The notes beneath the pieces are model-generated. The model was not told the origin of the DNA. It saw nothing but the letters and a program-made list of their open reading frames with translations, and did no database searches. 20,129 nt of DNA from Jimgerdemannia flammicorona (taxonomy: Eukaryota > Mucoromycota > Endogonomycetes > Endogonales > Endogonaceae), in assembly GCA_003990745.1 (NCBI GenBank), contig RBNI01001994.1:1-20129 (forward strand), given 5' to 3'. Of this stretch, positions 1 to 9,486 are shown piece after piece (position 1 is the first letter of the stretch; every line of letters begins with the position of its first letter). Made by a program: the position numbers and the translations under genes.

Positions 1-428
1 AAAAAAAAAAAAAAAAAAAAAAAAAAAACAAGTTTGCTAGCTATAAAGTGGCTAAGTTATGAGTCATTTTCTGCCAGTATTGAATCTTTTAACATCTATG
101 AAGATTTCACCATCTCCCAAAACTTTGCCAATGATAAAGTTTCTGTCTTTGGTAAAATATGACTGCTATTTGTAAAGCTAAGCTATAATAAATTAGAAAA
201 TCAAATTTATATACTACAATCAAATGTTTCAATTTCATACCATATATTACAATATATAAAAATTTTAACCAAATTTTACATAAAGACAGACTATAGTAAT
301 TATTATAAACTTTTACTAAGATCTATAAGATATATATATATAGTTAATTTAAAATTATTGAAATTAATAAAGAGAATTAAACTTTGAAATTAATTAAATA
401 TTCTATAGGCTGATATAGCTAAGTATAT
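1..428. other. AT-rich flank with terminal poly(A) run
   Basis: Positions 1-28 are a pure A run, possibly a retroelement tail or the edge of a low-complexity tract. Frame 1 then stays open to about position 150 and encodes some 40 ordinary-looking residues (including the string SLLAIKWLSYESF) that I do not recognise. From about 170 to 428 the DNA is A/T dominated with TA dinucleotide runs, like the decayed repeats elsewhere in the window. No gene is supported. Confidence 0.5.
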
Positions 429-1900
429 TGTAATATACCAGTTCAATGAAGGCAAATTACAAGGTTGGAGATTGATGTAGTTTGGCTTGAGCCCCCAGTT
501 ACTTTGTCAAAAAGCAACAAAATGTTCTAAGATTCCTGAGGTCCTTGGTGTTTAGTGGTATAATAGTCAAAACTAGATATCTGCAAGCAATTCTAGCGAT
601 TTCCTTATTGGGATGGTTCTCTGGGTGTGGTGGTGATCTGTGTTTGGCAGAATTCATGTGTAGTATGACGGGTTCTTAATTTGGGTCAACTGGGAATGCT
701 GCAATTTTGTGTAGTATGATGATCTTCAAAAGTATGTGTGACAGTCTGGCAATTTGGCAGTTCTCCTTATGCGATTTCTGCATGATGATCTTTGTGTAGC
801 ATGGCGGGTTCCTTATGCGGGACGTTCTGATAATTGGGTGGGTAACTCGATTTGGCTTACTGGGAATTGTACTGGCATGGTTTCTTCTGTACTGGGCTCA
901 CTGGGAACAATGAATAACTTGGCGGCGGATAATTCAGATAACTCAGATAACTCAGATGTTGCAGGTTCGGCTTCGACTGGGAATACTACTCAGATGGCAT
1001 GGGTTTTCTGGGAATGTGGATAACTTGTGACATAGATTCTTCCTGAATTGGCAGGCTTCTGGAAAATAACTCAGATGGTATGGATTCTTTCTAAATTGGC
1101 AGCTTCAACTAGGAATATGATGGCGCGGATTCTTCCTGAATCAGTGGCTTCTGGAAAATGGCACAGATCCTTCCTGAATCGGTGGCTTCAACTGGGAATA
1201 TGAACAACTGGCGGCATTCTTTAGGAAAGGGTCTCTTGACAAAGTTACATCAAAGACTGACTTCATTTGTGTGGGATTATGTCGTAGACTGGCTCCACTG
1301 TGAAGTTGCATCAGAAACTGGCTTGAGCAAGGCAGCTTTCTTGGGAAGGCAGAGAATAACTTGGAAATGGTAGCTTATTCCTTAAGTAGTGGACTACTCA
1401 AATGGTGGTGAAGTTCTTCCTTGAACTTGGGCAGCAAATCTTCAGGCTTATCTGGCAAGTGAATCAATAGTTCCAAAGGTGGTAAAGTTCTTCCTTGAAC
1501 TTAGTGGCAAAATCAGCTTTGTATCAGAAAGTGGACTGGAGTGGGAATAAGGGGACCAATTGCTCAATCTTTAGAGGCTTTTTTGGTTTGCACTTCAATT
1601 CGGACTGAGGTTTATTCACTCTTGTCTCTGGGGTATTTTATACATTGTGGTTGCTATCTGGTTGCTATCTGACTAACTATAGAATGCTATTTATGGGGTG
1701 ACATTTACTGTCAGGGTAACAGCCACTGTCAGGGTGACAGCCACTATCAGAGTGACAGCCACTGTTTGCATTATTTCCTTCTTTGGCTATCTGGTTATTT
1801 ATACATTTTTCTGCAGCAATAGTTGCTGGTTACTATGCTGTACTAATGTTCACATCATCTGATTGGGTTTCGAGATTACTATGTTTTGTGGTTCATTACA
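429..1900 (-). repeat. 3' LTR (1472 bp)
   Basis: This is the downstream LTR in element orientation, starting at TGTAAT (429) and ending at TTACA (1900) on the plus strand. It matches 9487-10969 including the tandem repeats (9-bp units at 928-963, 18-bp units at 1708-1761). The TATA-like TATAAATAG of the other LTR reads CATAAATAG here. Four copies of the GATTCTTCCTGAAT-type motif start at 1035, 1083, 1128 and 1166. Confidence 0.93.
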
Positions 1901-1944
1901 TCAGCCCCTACTAAAGGGTAGTCTGTCTCAGACTATCCTTTAGT
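1901..1944 (-). other. Polypurine tract and adjoining hairpin
   Basis: On the minus strand AGTAGGGGCTGA abuts the 3' LTR and is the likely polypurine primer for plus-strand DNA synthesis. It merges into a hairpin (1910-1944): two 16-nt arms, ACTAAAGGGTAGTCTG and CAGACTATCCTTTAGT, pair at 15 of 16 positions around a 3-nt loop. The third ORF stop lies inside the hairpin. Confidence 0.65.
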
Positions 1945-2446
1945 CATCATTCCAATAAGCATAGGCATCTTCTGCATTTATGTCTGTTCCATCATCTTCA
2001 TTATCTGTACTAGGGTCACTCTATTCTAGTTCTGGATCTTCCTCTTGTTCTTCAGGAAACAGGATGTCTACTTGTTGGAGGATACTCTAGAAGGTGGTCT
2101 CATTCATGTGATGGATATTATTGAGGTGGAAGTGGGACTGCACCAGGGCTCCATTGTTTTGTCTGTATAGGGTGTAGAGTAATTTGGTGGTTCTTGCTTC
2201 TCTGAGAGTAATTCCAGCTGGGCTCCTTATGTAGGGTTGTTCTGTCAATAGCTGTCCAATATTGTAGAAGGCTTGTAGATGATGGATCTGAAGCAACCTT
2301 TGGGCAATGGCAAGGTTCTCTTGATACTTCTGGATCAATTGTATGAGAGTTCCTTCAAGTTGGCAGAACTGGGGCAAGAGAACTGGTAGGGCTTAGAAAG
2401 AGCTGATAATGAGGGTCTGAAGGTGCTGATCAATTCTTTGGCTCAT
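1940..2446 (-). pseudogene. Third ORF of the retrotransposon, unknown function
   Basis: This ORF of 168 codons plus a stop starts with an ATG (2444-2446) that overlaps the pol stop as ATGA and ends with TAA (1940-1942). Start context is good, with A at -3. The predicted product starts MSQRIDQHLQTLI, has a central helical-looking Gln/Leu-rich part (LIQLIQKYQENLAIAQRLL), a basic segment (LREARTTKLLYTLYRQ) and an acidic tail ending AYAYWNDD. I see no signal peptide or membrane segment, so an envelope protein is unlikely. I do not recognise the family. Three in-frame stops (TAA, TAG, TAG) break this copy. Because it fills the gap between pol and the polypurine tract exactly, it is probably a real gene of the element. 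Termination-reinitiation is possible but unproven. Confidence 0.6.
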
Positions 2447-3515
2447 GGTATAGAGGGAATATATAGTTTGAGGCAATTGATATATACAGGTATTCTCAGG
2501 GTTCATCCATTCATGCTCCTTAAATAGATGCTGATCCCTCTGATATTATGTATAAGATAAGGTCCTTCCCATTTGGGTTCCAGTTTGGCAGCAAAATTAC
2601 TTTCAATCATACTTCTCCAAACTAGTACTTGATCTCCAATCTTGATCTCCTGATCCTTCTGTTTTTGGTTATAATACTTCTTTTGTCTTTCTTGGGCTTT
2701 GATAATCTGTCTTTGAGCTTGATTACGTAACTGTTCTGCCTTCTTGAGGAGGTCTCCAAGATTCTCGTGGTCAGTAGTTCTGGTTTTCTTGGCAAACATC
2801 ATTTCGAATGGCTTTTATTTAGTGGAGATGGCAGGGATATTCCGAATTTCCCATAGAATCTCAGGTAAGCAGAGGTCCCAATTGGTAGGATTGACTTGGG
2901 CAAGTCCTTTCTTGATGGTCTGGTTCATTTTCTCTGTCATGCCATTGGTCTGGGGGTGATATGATGTGGTCCTTTTGAGGTGGATCTTGTGAATTTGGGT
3001 ATAACTTGTGATTATATTGTTGATGAATTCCATGCCTTGGTCAGAGATGAGTTCTTCTGGGGGTCCATATCTGAGTGTGAGTCCATGGAGGAAGCCTACA
3101 ATGGTTAAGACATCTGTGATTTCCATTGGGAAGGCCTCGGGCCACTTGCTTAGATGTTCCACAAATATAAAGATATATTTGTTTCTTCTTGGTGTAACTG
3201 GTAGAGGTCCAATTACATCTACTCCACATCTCTGAAAAATGTGAGTGGGTGGGGGAATCGGTTACAAAGGGACTTGATAGTTCTTCTTTCCTTGGTACTT
3301 CTGGCAAGTATCACATTTCTGAATGATGTCCTGGACTTGAGTTCTGAGGTGAGGCCAATGTTGATACAGTTTTCGAATCTTATCTTCTGTGCTTGTTTGT
3401 CCTTGATGGGCTTTCTGATGTTCTTTTTGGATGTGATCTTCTTGTGCCTTGATGGTCTGAGGAGCTTCCTTTAGGGTGTAGTTCCTCAGGACACTCTTCT
3501 TCTGGTTTATTGGGG
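2443..3515 (-). pseudogene. Integrase with HHCC, DD35E and GPY/F module
   Basis: Integrase inserts the cDNA into the genome. The N-terminal zinc region shows two His (HQKAHQG) and CDTCQ, an HHCC arrangement. The core has Asp in CGVDVIGPLP, Asp in LISDQGMEF and Glu in NGMTEKMNQ. I count 35 residues between the second Asp and the Glu, the DD35E spacing. The C-terminus has GDQVLVWR and LEPKWEGPYLI, the GPY/F module of many Ty3/gypsy integrases. The protein ends shortly after a KLY motif at a TGA (2443-2445) with no chromodomain. In-frame stops are at 3262-3264 (TAA), 2812-2814 (TAA) and 2500-2502 (TGA). The frame is that of gag, not of RT. Confidence 0.93.
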
Positions 3516-3950
3516 CTGGTGGGAAAGTACATCAACATTGTTGTGAGCTTTCCCTACTTTGTGGATAATGGTGATTTTGTAATCCTGAAGGATGAGGATC
3601 CAACAGACTAGGATTCTGGTGGGTTCCTTGCGGTTGAATAACCATTTGAGGGCTGCATGGTCTGTGATCAGGGTGAATCTTTTTCCAATGAGGTAATGCT
3701 TGAACAGGGTGACTGCCTATATGACTGCAAGGCATTCCAGTTTGGTGCTACCATAGTTTGTTTGCTGCTGATTGGTAGCTCTACTTGTATAAGCTATTAC
3801 ATGGTGCTGTTGATCAGGTCCTTCCTGGGCTAGAACTGCTCTGAGGCCATCTTTAGAGGCATCTGTATACAAGATGAATGGCTTCTGTAGATTGGAGTGC
3901 ACAAGGATTGGTGCAGTAGTCATGTGATTTTTGAGTTCCTTGAAGGCTCT
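3507..3950 (-). pseudogene. RNase H domain
   Basis: This domain removes the RNA strand during reverse transcription and follows RT in the same frame. The catalytic acidic residues are visible: Asp in ILYTDASKDGL, Glu in TKLECLAV, Asp in LITDHAALKWL and Asp in NNVDVLSH. A TAG interrupts after LECLAVI (near 3718). The usual Ser-Arg after the last Asp reads Ser-His. The frame stops at 3507-3509 (TAA), and the downstream integrase is in another frame, so a small indel lies around 3510-3530. Confidence 0.9.
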
Positions 3951-4970
3951 TCCTTGTGATTCTGTCCATTTGAATGGTACTCCTTTCTTGAGAAGGATCT
4001 GGATTGGGGCAGCAATTTGAGCAAAGTTCTTGATAAACCTTCTGTAATAGGATACTAGCATCAGAAATGATAGTGTCTCCTTTGGGGTCCTGGGTACTGG
4101 CCACTTATTGATCTTCTCGGTTTTCTTTGGGTCTGTATGGGTTTCTTCTTTTGAGACCATGAATCCAAGGAATTTGAGTTTCTGTTTCCCAAAGTAGCAT
4201 TTCTTAGCATTTAGTCTCAAGTGGTTTTTGCGGGTGAGCTTGAAGAATTCCTCTAGGTGGTGCAGGTGTTCTTCGAAATTTGCTGAATAGATGTTGGAAT
4301 CATCTATGTATACAATCAGGCAGTAGTGAATCAAAGGGGCATAGACTGAATTCATCATCCTCTGGAAGGTGGGAGGTGCATTGCAAAGTCCAAAGGGCAT
4401 TCAGAGGTACTCAAACAGTTTTCCTAAGGCAAGGAAGGCTGTCTTTTGAATGTCCTTGGGATCCATGGGGATCTCATGGAATCCTGCAAAGAGGTCCATA
4501 CTGCTGAAGTATCTGGCATCTTGTAACTGATCCAAAAGGTCGTCGATTCTGGGCAAAGGATAGGCATCCTTTTCAGTGACTGAATTGAGTTTTCTGTAGT
4601 CCACACAGAGTCTCCATCCTCCTTTCTTTGGTACAATAAGTATAGGACTGGCCCAGGGGCTAGTAGAAGGTCAGATAACTCCATTGTCTAAGAGTTCTTG
4701 AATGTGCTCCTTTTCGAATGTTTTCAAGTAATAGGGTATTCTATAGGGTTTCTGCCAGATGGGTGTTGCATTTCCTATATTTATGCTGTGGTGGTATGAT
4801 GGATTGTATGGCAGGTTGCCATAATCAGTGGTGAAGATATCTTGATATTTGTTGAGTAATTCTACTAATTATTGCTGTTATTGAGGTGTCAATTCTTCTC
4901 CAATATTGTTGGAAGGCTTCACTGTCTCCTGGGTCGCAGAGGGGCCTTTCCTTTCTTCTGGGACCTTTTG
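3940..4970 (-). pseudogene. Reverse transcriptase domain
   Basis: RT copies the element RNA into DNA. Recognisable blocks in order are: LLNKYQDIFTTDYGNLP and PIWQKPYRIP upstream; STSPWASPILIVPKK; GWRLCVDYRKLNSVT; YPLPRIDDLLDQL; FSSMDLFAGFHEI; MPFGLCNAPPTFQ; the catalytic YIDD (LIVYIDDSNIYS); then LRLNAKKCYFG and FLGFMVS of the thumb. The catalytic Asp residues (MDLF and YIDD) are kept. Breaks include a TGA before PSTSPW, a TGA just before MPFGL (at 4401-4403) and two TAA codons upstream near 4870. This frame differs from that of gag-protease-dUTPase. Confidence 0.93.
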
Positions 4971-4989
4971 CCATTTCCCGATAGGTTTA

Positions 4990-5330
4990 GTTCATAAACT
5001 TCCCTATGAGTTCAGTTGAGAAAAGGCACCAGATGTCCTATGATGGTTCCTTTCAGCAAGATGATGGTCTCCCAACTTTTGTTGGTTCCTTAGGAGTGTA
5101 TTGGATTCATCTTGTCAGGGAATGTGTGTCCCTCTATGTCCAGGTGTGGGATATCTTCCTTGGGTTCAAAGAAGAGGTTTCTGGGGTCGGGTGGTGCAAA
5201 GATTTCAAAGGTGGTTTGTTCTCCAGGCTCCAGGATGAGGTTTTTGTGCAGTCTGACTGATTGTCAGTACACTTGCTGGGGAACATTCCTCTTGAGGTGG
5301 TTGACTTGAAGGAGATGTACATACATACCT
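4990..5330 (-). pseudogene. Linker between dUTPase and RT, frame-shifted
   Basis: Just after dUTPase motif 5 the convincing protein sequence changes frame (around 5328). It continues with residues such as LHKNLILEPGEQTTFEIF and DIPHLDIEGHTFPDKM, a region like the beta-rich spacer many gypsy elements carry ahead of RT. A second frame change near 5020 leads into the RT frame. In-frame TGA and TAA codons are also present. The two frame changes are best read as small indels in a dead copy. Confidence 0.6.
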
Positions 5331-5337
5331 CCTTTCT

Positions 5338-5970
5338 GTCTGAACTTCCAAATCCCTTTGCTTGTCTTGTTCCTTCAGTTAGTTCGGAGACTTCCCATAA
5401 CTGTGGGGTCTTGACCTTCATGAAGACTGCTTGGGCAATCTTCTGTCCTCTAATAATTCAGTGCTATTCTGCACTGCTGTTGTGTAGGATAACCTTGATT
5501 TCACCTGTATATCCAGGGTCAATGGTTTCTCCTTCTACAGTTATCCCTTGTCTGGCAAGTCTAGACCTTGAGGTCAGTTGAATATAAGCTCCTTGGGGTG
5601 GCTGCATGGCTAATCCAGTTCTGATTATGAAGGTTTTTCCAGGCTTGATAGATTCATCCTCCAGGCTGTGAAGATCATATCCCACATCTTCTGGGTGGGC
5701 TTTGGTTGGGGGTTTGGCCTTTGGGTGCAGCAGGGTATACTGGGCAATATCCTTGCTGAGTTCGGGCTTTCCTAGGGCTGAAGCTCTACTAGCAGAGAGC
5801 CTCCAAGCTCTGAGGTTGAGGTGTGGCCATCTGGCTCCAGTAGAAGGGTCTTGGAGGTAATTAATTTCCCTTCTTCCTGTAGGGTCCGGGGCTTCCATGA
5901 AGTTGGCAGCATCTTCTGCCCATCCTTGGCAGGTTGCATGCCTGATGAGAGCTAGGATGTCTTCTTCCAA
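5338..5970 (-). pseudogene. dUTPase domain in pol
   Basis: dUTPases hydrolyse dUTP to dUMP and pyrophosphate, limiting uracil in newly made cDNA. All five motifs of the trimeric family are present in order: VGYDLHS (near 5680), SRSRLARQGI, TIDPGYTGEIKVILHN, RGQKIAQ and, degenerate, TRQAKGFGSS (ending about 5338). The motif 3 Asp and Tyr are intact. Motifs 1-3 lie in an open stretch (5464-5970). A TAG and a TGA separate them from motifs 4-5 in the same frame. About 85 residues ahead of motif 1 form an unassigned N-terminal region. The domain sits between protease and RT, unlike the lentiviral (RNase H-integrase) and betaretroviral (before protease) positions. It shares the gag-protease frame, so it belongs to the element and is not a separate insertion. 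Confidence 0.92.
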
Positions 5971-6000
5971 ATCATAGATCTTGAGGATTCTTCTTCCAGG

Positions 6001-6147
6001 CTTCTTGGTCTGGCTCTTTCGAATCTGGCTTTTTCGGATCTGGCTTTAGTTATCTCCTTTCTTCAAAGTGTGCACTGTAACATCATGACTGAGGTGAATC
6101 TTCTGATGTCTGCAGTCTCGGCAGTCAGGGTGTCTCCCATGGTTGCA
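6001..6147 (-). pseudogene. Second Cys/His-rich motif and basic SQIRK repeat
   Basis: Still in the gag-protease frame, the residues CNHGRHPDCRDCRHQKIHLSH (written here as two overlapping parts: CNHGRHPDC and CRDCRHQKIHLSH) cover 6085-6147. They give CX7CX2CX5HX2H, a plausible zinc site. A TAA then interrupts the frame, followed by three exact-length 15-bp units at 6001-6045 encoding SQIRK, SQIRK and SQTKK and ending in PGRR. The basic repeat resembles a nuclear localisation or RNA-binding patch. Neither assignment is tested. Several in-frame stops lie between this and the first Cys-rich module. Confidence 0.5.
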
Positions 6148-6570
6148 ATATCCCATTGCCCAGAAATGATGTTCCCAGCTATTTATTTCTTATTGTCTTA
6201 GGAATCAGTACCCATCTTGATCATAAGTTGGGGGAAGGGTAGACAAGGGGTATATTTCTGTTCAAGTAAAAAAGCCTTGTCCCCTGAATTGACTTTGTAA
6301 CCTTGTGGTGACTTCTTGAAAGGTGGTGGACTGTGCAAGAGTAGTTGGGGGTTCTGGTCTCTGGGGTCTCTGTCTTTCTTGTTAGTCTAACAGATGACAC
6401 TGGTAGCAGTAGTCTCAAGGAGAGTGGAAGACCATTTGGTGTAGACATCTTTCTAGTCGAAAAGCCTTCTCTTGGTGGGTTTCTTTCTTAGGAATAATGG
6501 TAATTGTGCTGGGTCCTTCTTCTATATTCCAAGGGTCATTGTCTTCAGGTGGTGTCCAGTGAGGGTCATC

Positions 6571-6918
6571 CTAGGGAATGAGTTCAGGGACCTCTTCTTC
6601 ATTGGGTGCTTCTTGTTCAGGAACTTCTTGGTCAGAAGTTTCTTCCTCCTTGGATGATTCTTGACCCCAAATTGCTTGTACTTCTGCAGCTTCAGTTGCA
6701 GGTGTTTCTGGAATATGTGTACATTTCTTCTTCTTTCTTCTGCACTCTAGGCAGGCTGTGCCAGGTGATTTCCTTGTTCCCATGATCTTGGAGGAGTGCT
6801 CAGGACATCTGTGTCTCTTGAGACATGTAGGGCATCCTTTGATTTCTCCTGCAATGGCTCCAATGGTGATAGGGATAGTGTTCTTGGCCCATACATTATC
6901 TTCTGGTCTGTCATCCAC
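6571..6918 (-). pseudogene. Cys-rich module between protease and dUTPase
   Basis: This lies in the same frame as gag and protease. The residues CPTCLKRHRCPEH and ACLECRRKKKKC (6721-6834) give CX2CX5CX17CX2CX6C, plus a CX2H pair. Six cysteines in two clusters suggest zinc binding. The second half, a CX2CX6C rich in Arg and Lys, resembles the first half of fungal Zn2Cys6 DNA-binding clusters, but the spacing as a whole is not that of the family. A strongly acidic Glu/Pro tail follows, ending at a TAG (6568-6570). I do not recognise this as a standard retroelement domain. Zinc and nucleic-acid binding are inferences from composition. Confidence 0.55.
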
Positions 6919-7080
6919 CAGGTTGATTCGGGGGTTGAGTCTGGGATCATTTCCATCTTCAGATTCTTCCTCTTCTTCTGTAGTAAATTCTTCACTACTG
7001 GCACACTCTTCCTGAATAGTGACCTTCTTCTTCTTTTTTGATTATTCATAGCTGGTCACCTTTACTCTGTACTTCTTGCC

Positions 7081-7722
7081 CCAATAGTCAAACTTGAGTA
7101 CTTATTGGCCAATATCAACAACTGCATTCATTTCCTTCATCCAGTTGGTGCCAAGAATCATGTCATAGGTGACAGCTTCAGTGATAACAGCTTTGGGGAT
7201 GGAGAACTGAATGTGTCCAAGAGAGATGGTGATATTTCATACTTCTCCAAGGGGTTGAGTTCGGGCTCTATCTGCTACTATGATGCTGAGGTTGGATGGT
7301 CCATCAATGGGCCATTGGAGGGTATCCAGGAATCGTTTGGCAATGACACAGACAGCTGCTCCTGTATCTATAAGAATTTTCGCTTTTTGTCCTCCAATAT
7401 CTCTATATAAATAAGTGCTGACATGTCTTTCAGCTGCTTGGACAGGGATGGAAGCTGGTTCTTGCTGTGGGATTGGAACTCGGCCAGTGCTAGATCTGGT
7501 GGTTCTCAGCAATTTGTTTCAGACTCCAGCTGGTATCAGTTGCAAGAACTGCAGGAGAGAGACTTCCATCTTGGCTTCTTGAATCTTCTGCCAGGCTTCA
7601 TTGTAAATGTCTCTAGGCATGGTCTTCAGAGTGTACTTCTTCTTAGACTTCAGGGGTATAGGTTCCCATTCTTCTTGTTCCATTTCTTCATCTTCTGGTG
7701 GCAGCTCATTTGTTTCAGGCAT
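7081..7722 (-). pseudogene. Retropepsin (aspartic protease) domain
   Basis: This is the protease that would process the polyprotein. The active-site motif ILIDTGAAVCVIAK lies around 7357-7368 (DTGA), and the C-terminal hallmark DMILGTNWM lies near 7141-7170, the ILG signature of retropepsins. About 60 residues upstream, rich in Glu and Lys, link it to the gag linker in the same frame. In-frame TGA codons fall just before the domain (after the residues PAGV) and inside it (after LGEV), and a TAA follows it (after DIGQ). The catalytic Asp-Thr-Gly is intact although the frame is not. After the protease the frame runs into a Lys-rich then Glu-rich spacer. Confidence 0.88.
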
Positions 7723-7980
7723 AAATGGTAAGGGAGTTTGGGGAGGTGTTTCTACCTGTTCCTCCTCATGCTCTTCATCTTCTTCCTAGATCATTCTTCT
7801 GCTGACATTTCTGGATGGCCTTCCTACAGGTCTCTTCCTTTTCTCTGCTGGGTAGACCATTTTTTAGATGCTAACCTTGGTAGGGTACAAGTCTAGGTCA
7901 CTGTAGTCTTCACTGTTGCTTGCTTCCTTGAAATCTTTGACAGGATGGACTTCAGTCTTCTTGTACTGAGTGTCATTCCT

Positions 7981-9432
7981 TCAGTTCAGTGGTTCTGAGT
8001 CTCTTTGGTCACTTCTTTTGTTGTCACATTCAGTGGCATAGTGTCTGAATTGTCCACAGTGGAAGCATTGGACTTGGGCTCTGTCTTGGGCAGAGTACCT
8101 TCTTTCTTCTTGCTGGTAATTCCTATTATCTCTTGGTGGATAACCTTGGCTCCTTTGTGATGGATATCCTCTGTTGTCCTGGTAGCTCTGATTTTCGCGT
8201 GTGGTGAGTTTTTCAATCTGTCCAACTAATCAGTCCAACTTGGAGCTAAGGTCTTGGATTTCACTTCTGTCCTTCTTTCCTTTCTTAGCTGGCCTTCTTT
8301 CTTCAGATATTTCTTGTCCTTGAAGGAGTCCTTGTAGGGCTTTGACCAGAATGTCTTCCTTTTCTTCTTTTCTGTCATGATCACTCCAGGTAGTTCCTTG
8401 TCTGACATCAAAGTATTCTTGGGCTGCATCTACTTGTTCCTCGGACCTTCTGATGCCTAGGGTGCAGACATGCTGAGCAATATTTGGGGGAATTCCATTC
8501 ATGAAGGTCATTAGACCTATGATGTCTTGGTTGGTAGCATTGAATCTGGCAGAATGCATTCTCTTCTAGATTCTTGTGAAGAAGGCTCTGGGTGATTCTC
8601 CAAGATTCATCTTCATCCCCATAATAGATTCCTGAGCCTTGTGGTGGGTTTCGTTTCCTGCATATTTTTCAATGAGCCAGTGGACCATGGCCTCATATTC
8701 TAGCTCATCAGACATTGCTGCTTGTATCTGTCTTGCTAGTTCAGAATCTCAGTTGTTTGCTATTCAATGGAAAATTCCTCTGACTGGTTCTCTGAGCTAA
8801 GCTTTGTAGATGGCGATTTTTCTTTCATCTGAGAGATTCCTCAAGGCTGCAATTCCTTCAATTCCATCAAGAAATTCTCTGAAGTCTTCCTCTGGGTATC
8901 TTGCAAAGGTTGGCAATGAAGTAGCCATTTCTTCATCACTTTCTTCTGATTCTGGTTCAGGTTCAGATTCGGATTCTGATTTGCTTTCTGAGCTGTCACT
9001 GGAGATGGGGGTGCTTGGGTATCTTGAGGATGGTGTTCTGGTCCTTGGACAGAGTGAAATAGGCCTAGGTATTCTTGTAGGAGCTACTTCCAGTTCTGCA
9101 AGGGGTTGTGGTAGGGGTTCTATTGGTGAGATTGGTGGTACTGGTGTGGGGTATCTGGCTGTAAGGTGTTGGGTTTGTGTGATAAGATCTTCTAGTTCTT
9201 GTGCAAGTTCTCCAAAATTTCTAGCAGGGCTGTCTGTATTGTCTGGTTGATCTGGTTGGGGATTTCGGGTTGTACTGCCTTCTGGTTCTGGTTGGGATCC
9301 TTCTAATACTGGGTAATTGGCAAGTCTTGAAGTAATTACTTCTCTTCCTATCCAGATGCTGGTGATAACTGGTTCTCCTATAGTAGCAGAGGTTGGTGTT
9401 GGGTCAAATGTATCCAGTTTGACTGTGGGTTC
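7981..9432 (-). pseudogene. gag: gag region with CCHC zinc knuckle (broken by stops)
   Basis: This would encode the structural Gag that packages element RNA. The frame opens after a TAA at 9433-9435. About 165 residues rich in Pro, Glu and Ser, ending in an acidic Ser/Glu run, precede a Met at about 8935 that begins MATSLPTFARYPEEDF. The capsid-like part follows (EAMVHWLIEKYAGNE, then FMNGIPPNIAQHV), then a Lys/Glu-rich segment and a Gln/Arg/Tyr-rich linker. The nucleocapsid knuckle CFHCGQFRHYATEC (8026-8067) fits CX2CX4HX4C exactly. Several TAG and TGA codons interrupt the frame, one at 8230-8232. The frame continues directly into the protease, suggesting one Gag-Pol polyprotein, with a TGA at 7981-7983 in this copy. 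No initiating ATG is visible upstream of 8935, so the true start is unknown. Confidence 0.85.
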
Positions 9433-9469
9433 TTATGAGCTGAAAAGTTATATTGATTTTGAAATCTTC

Positions 9470-9486
9470 CCAGTTGAGCCCTCAAA
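9470..9486 (-). other. Expected primer-binding region, no canonical tRNA site
   Basis: Immediately inside the 5' LTR the minus strand reads TTTGAGGGCTCAACTGG. It does not begin with the TGG that pairs with a tRNA 3' CCA end, and I cannot match it to a tRNA. It contains the near-palindrome TTGAGGGCTCAA, repeated with one change inside the LTR (9545-9556). Confidence 0.4.

Noticed and set aside
754..1023. Plus-strand ORF present in both LTRs (also 9812-10069)
   Set aside because: Both LTRs were identical at insertion, so the shared frame is not independent evidence. Its DNS repeats come from the 9-bp tandem array and it is antisense to the element.
1940..2446. Envelope gene making the element an errantivirus-like retrovirus
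   Set aside because: No signal peptide, membrane segment or cleavage site is visible in the third ORF.
7986..8225. 79-codon minus-strand ORF next to gag
   Set aside because: It is a shifted reading of the gag C-terminus. The CCHC knuckle is in the other minus-strand frame.
8810..9250. 146-codon plus-strand ORF, Ser/Gly-rich
   Set aside because: It is the antisense reading of the acidic Ser/Glu and Pro-rich part of gag. The minus-strand frame has the clear gag continuity and zinc knuckle.
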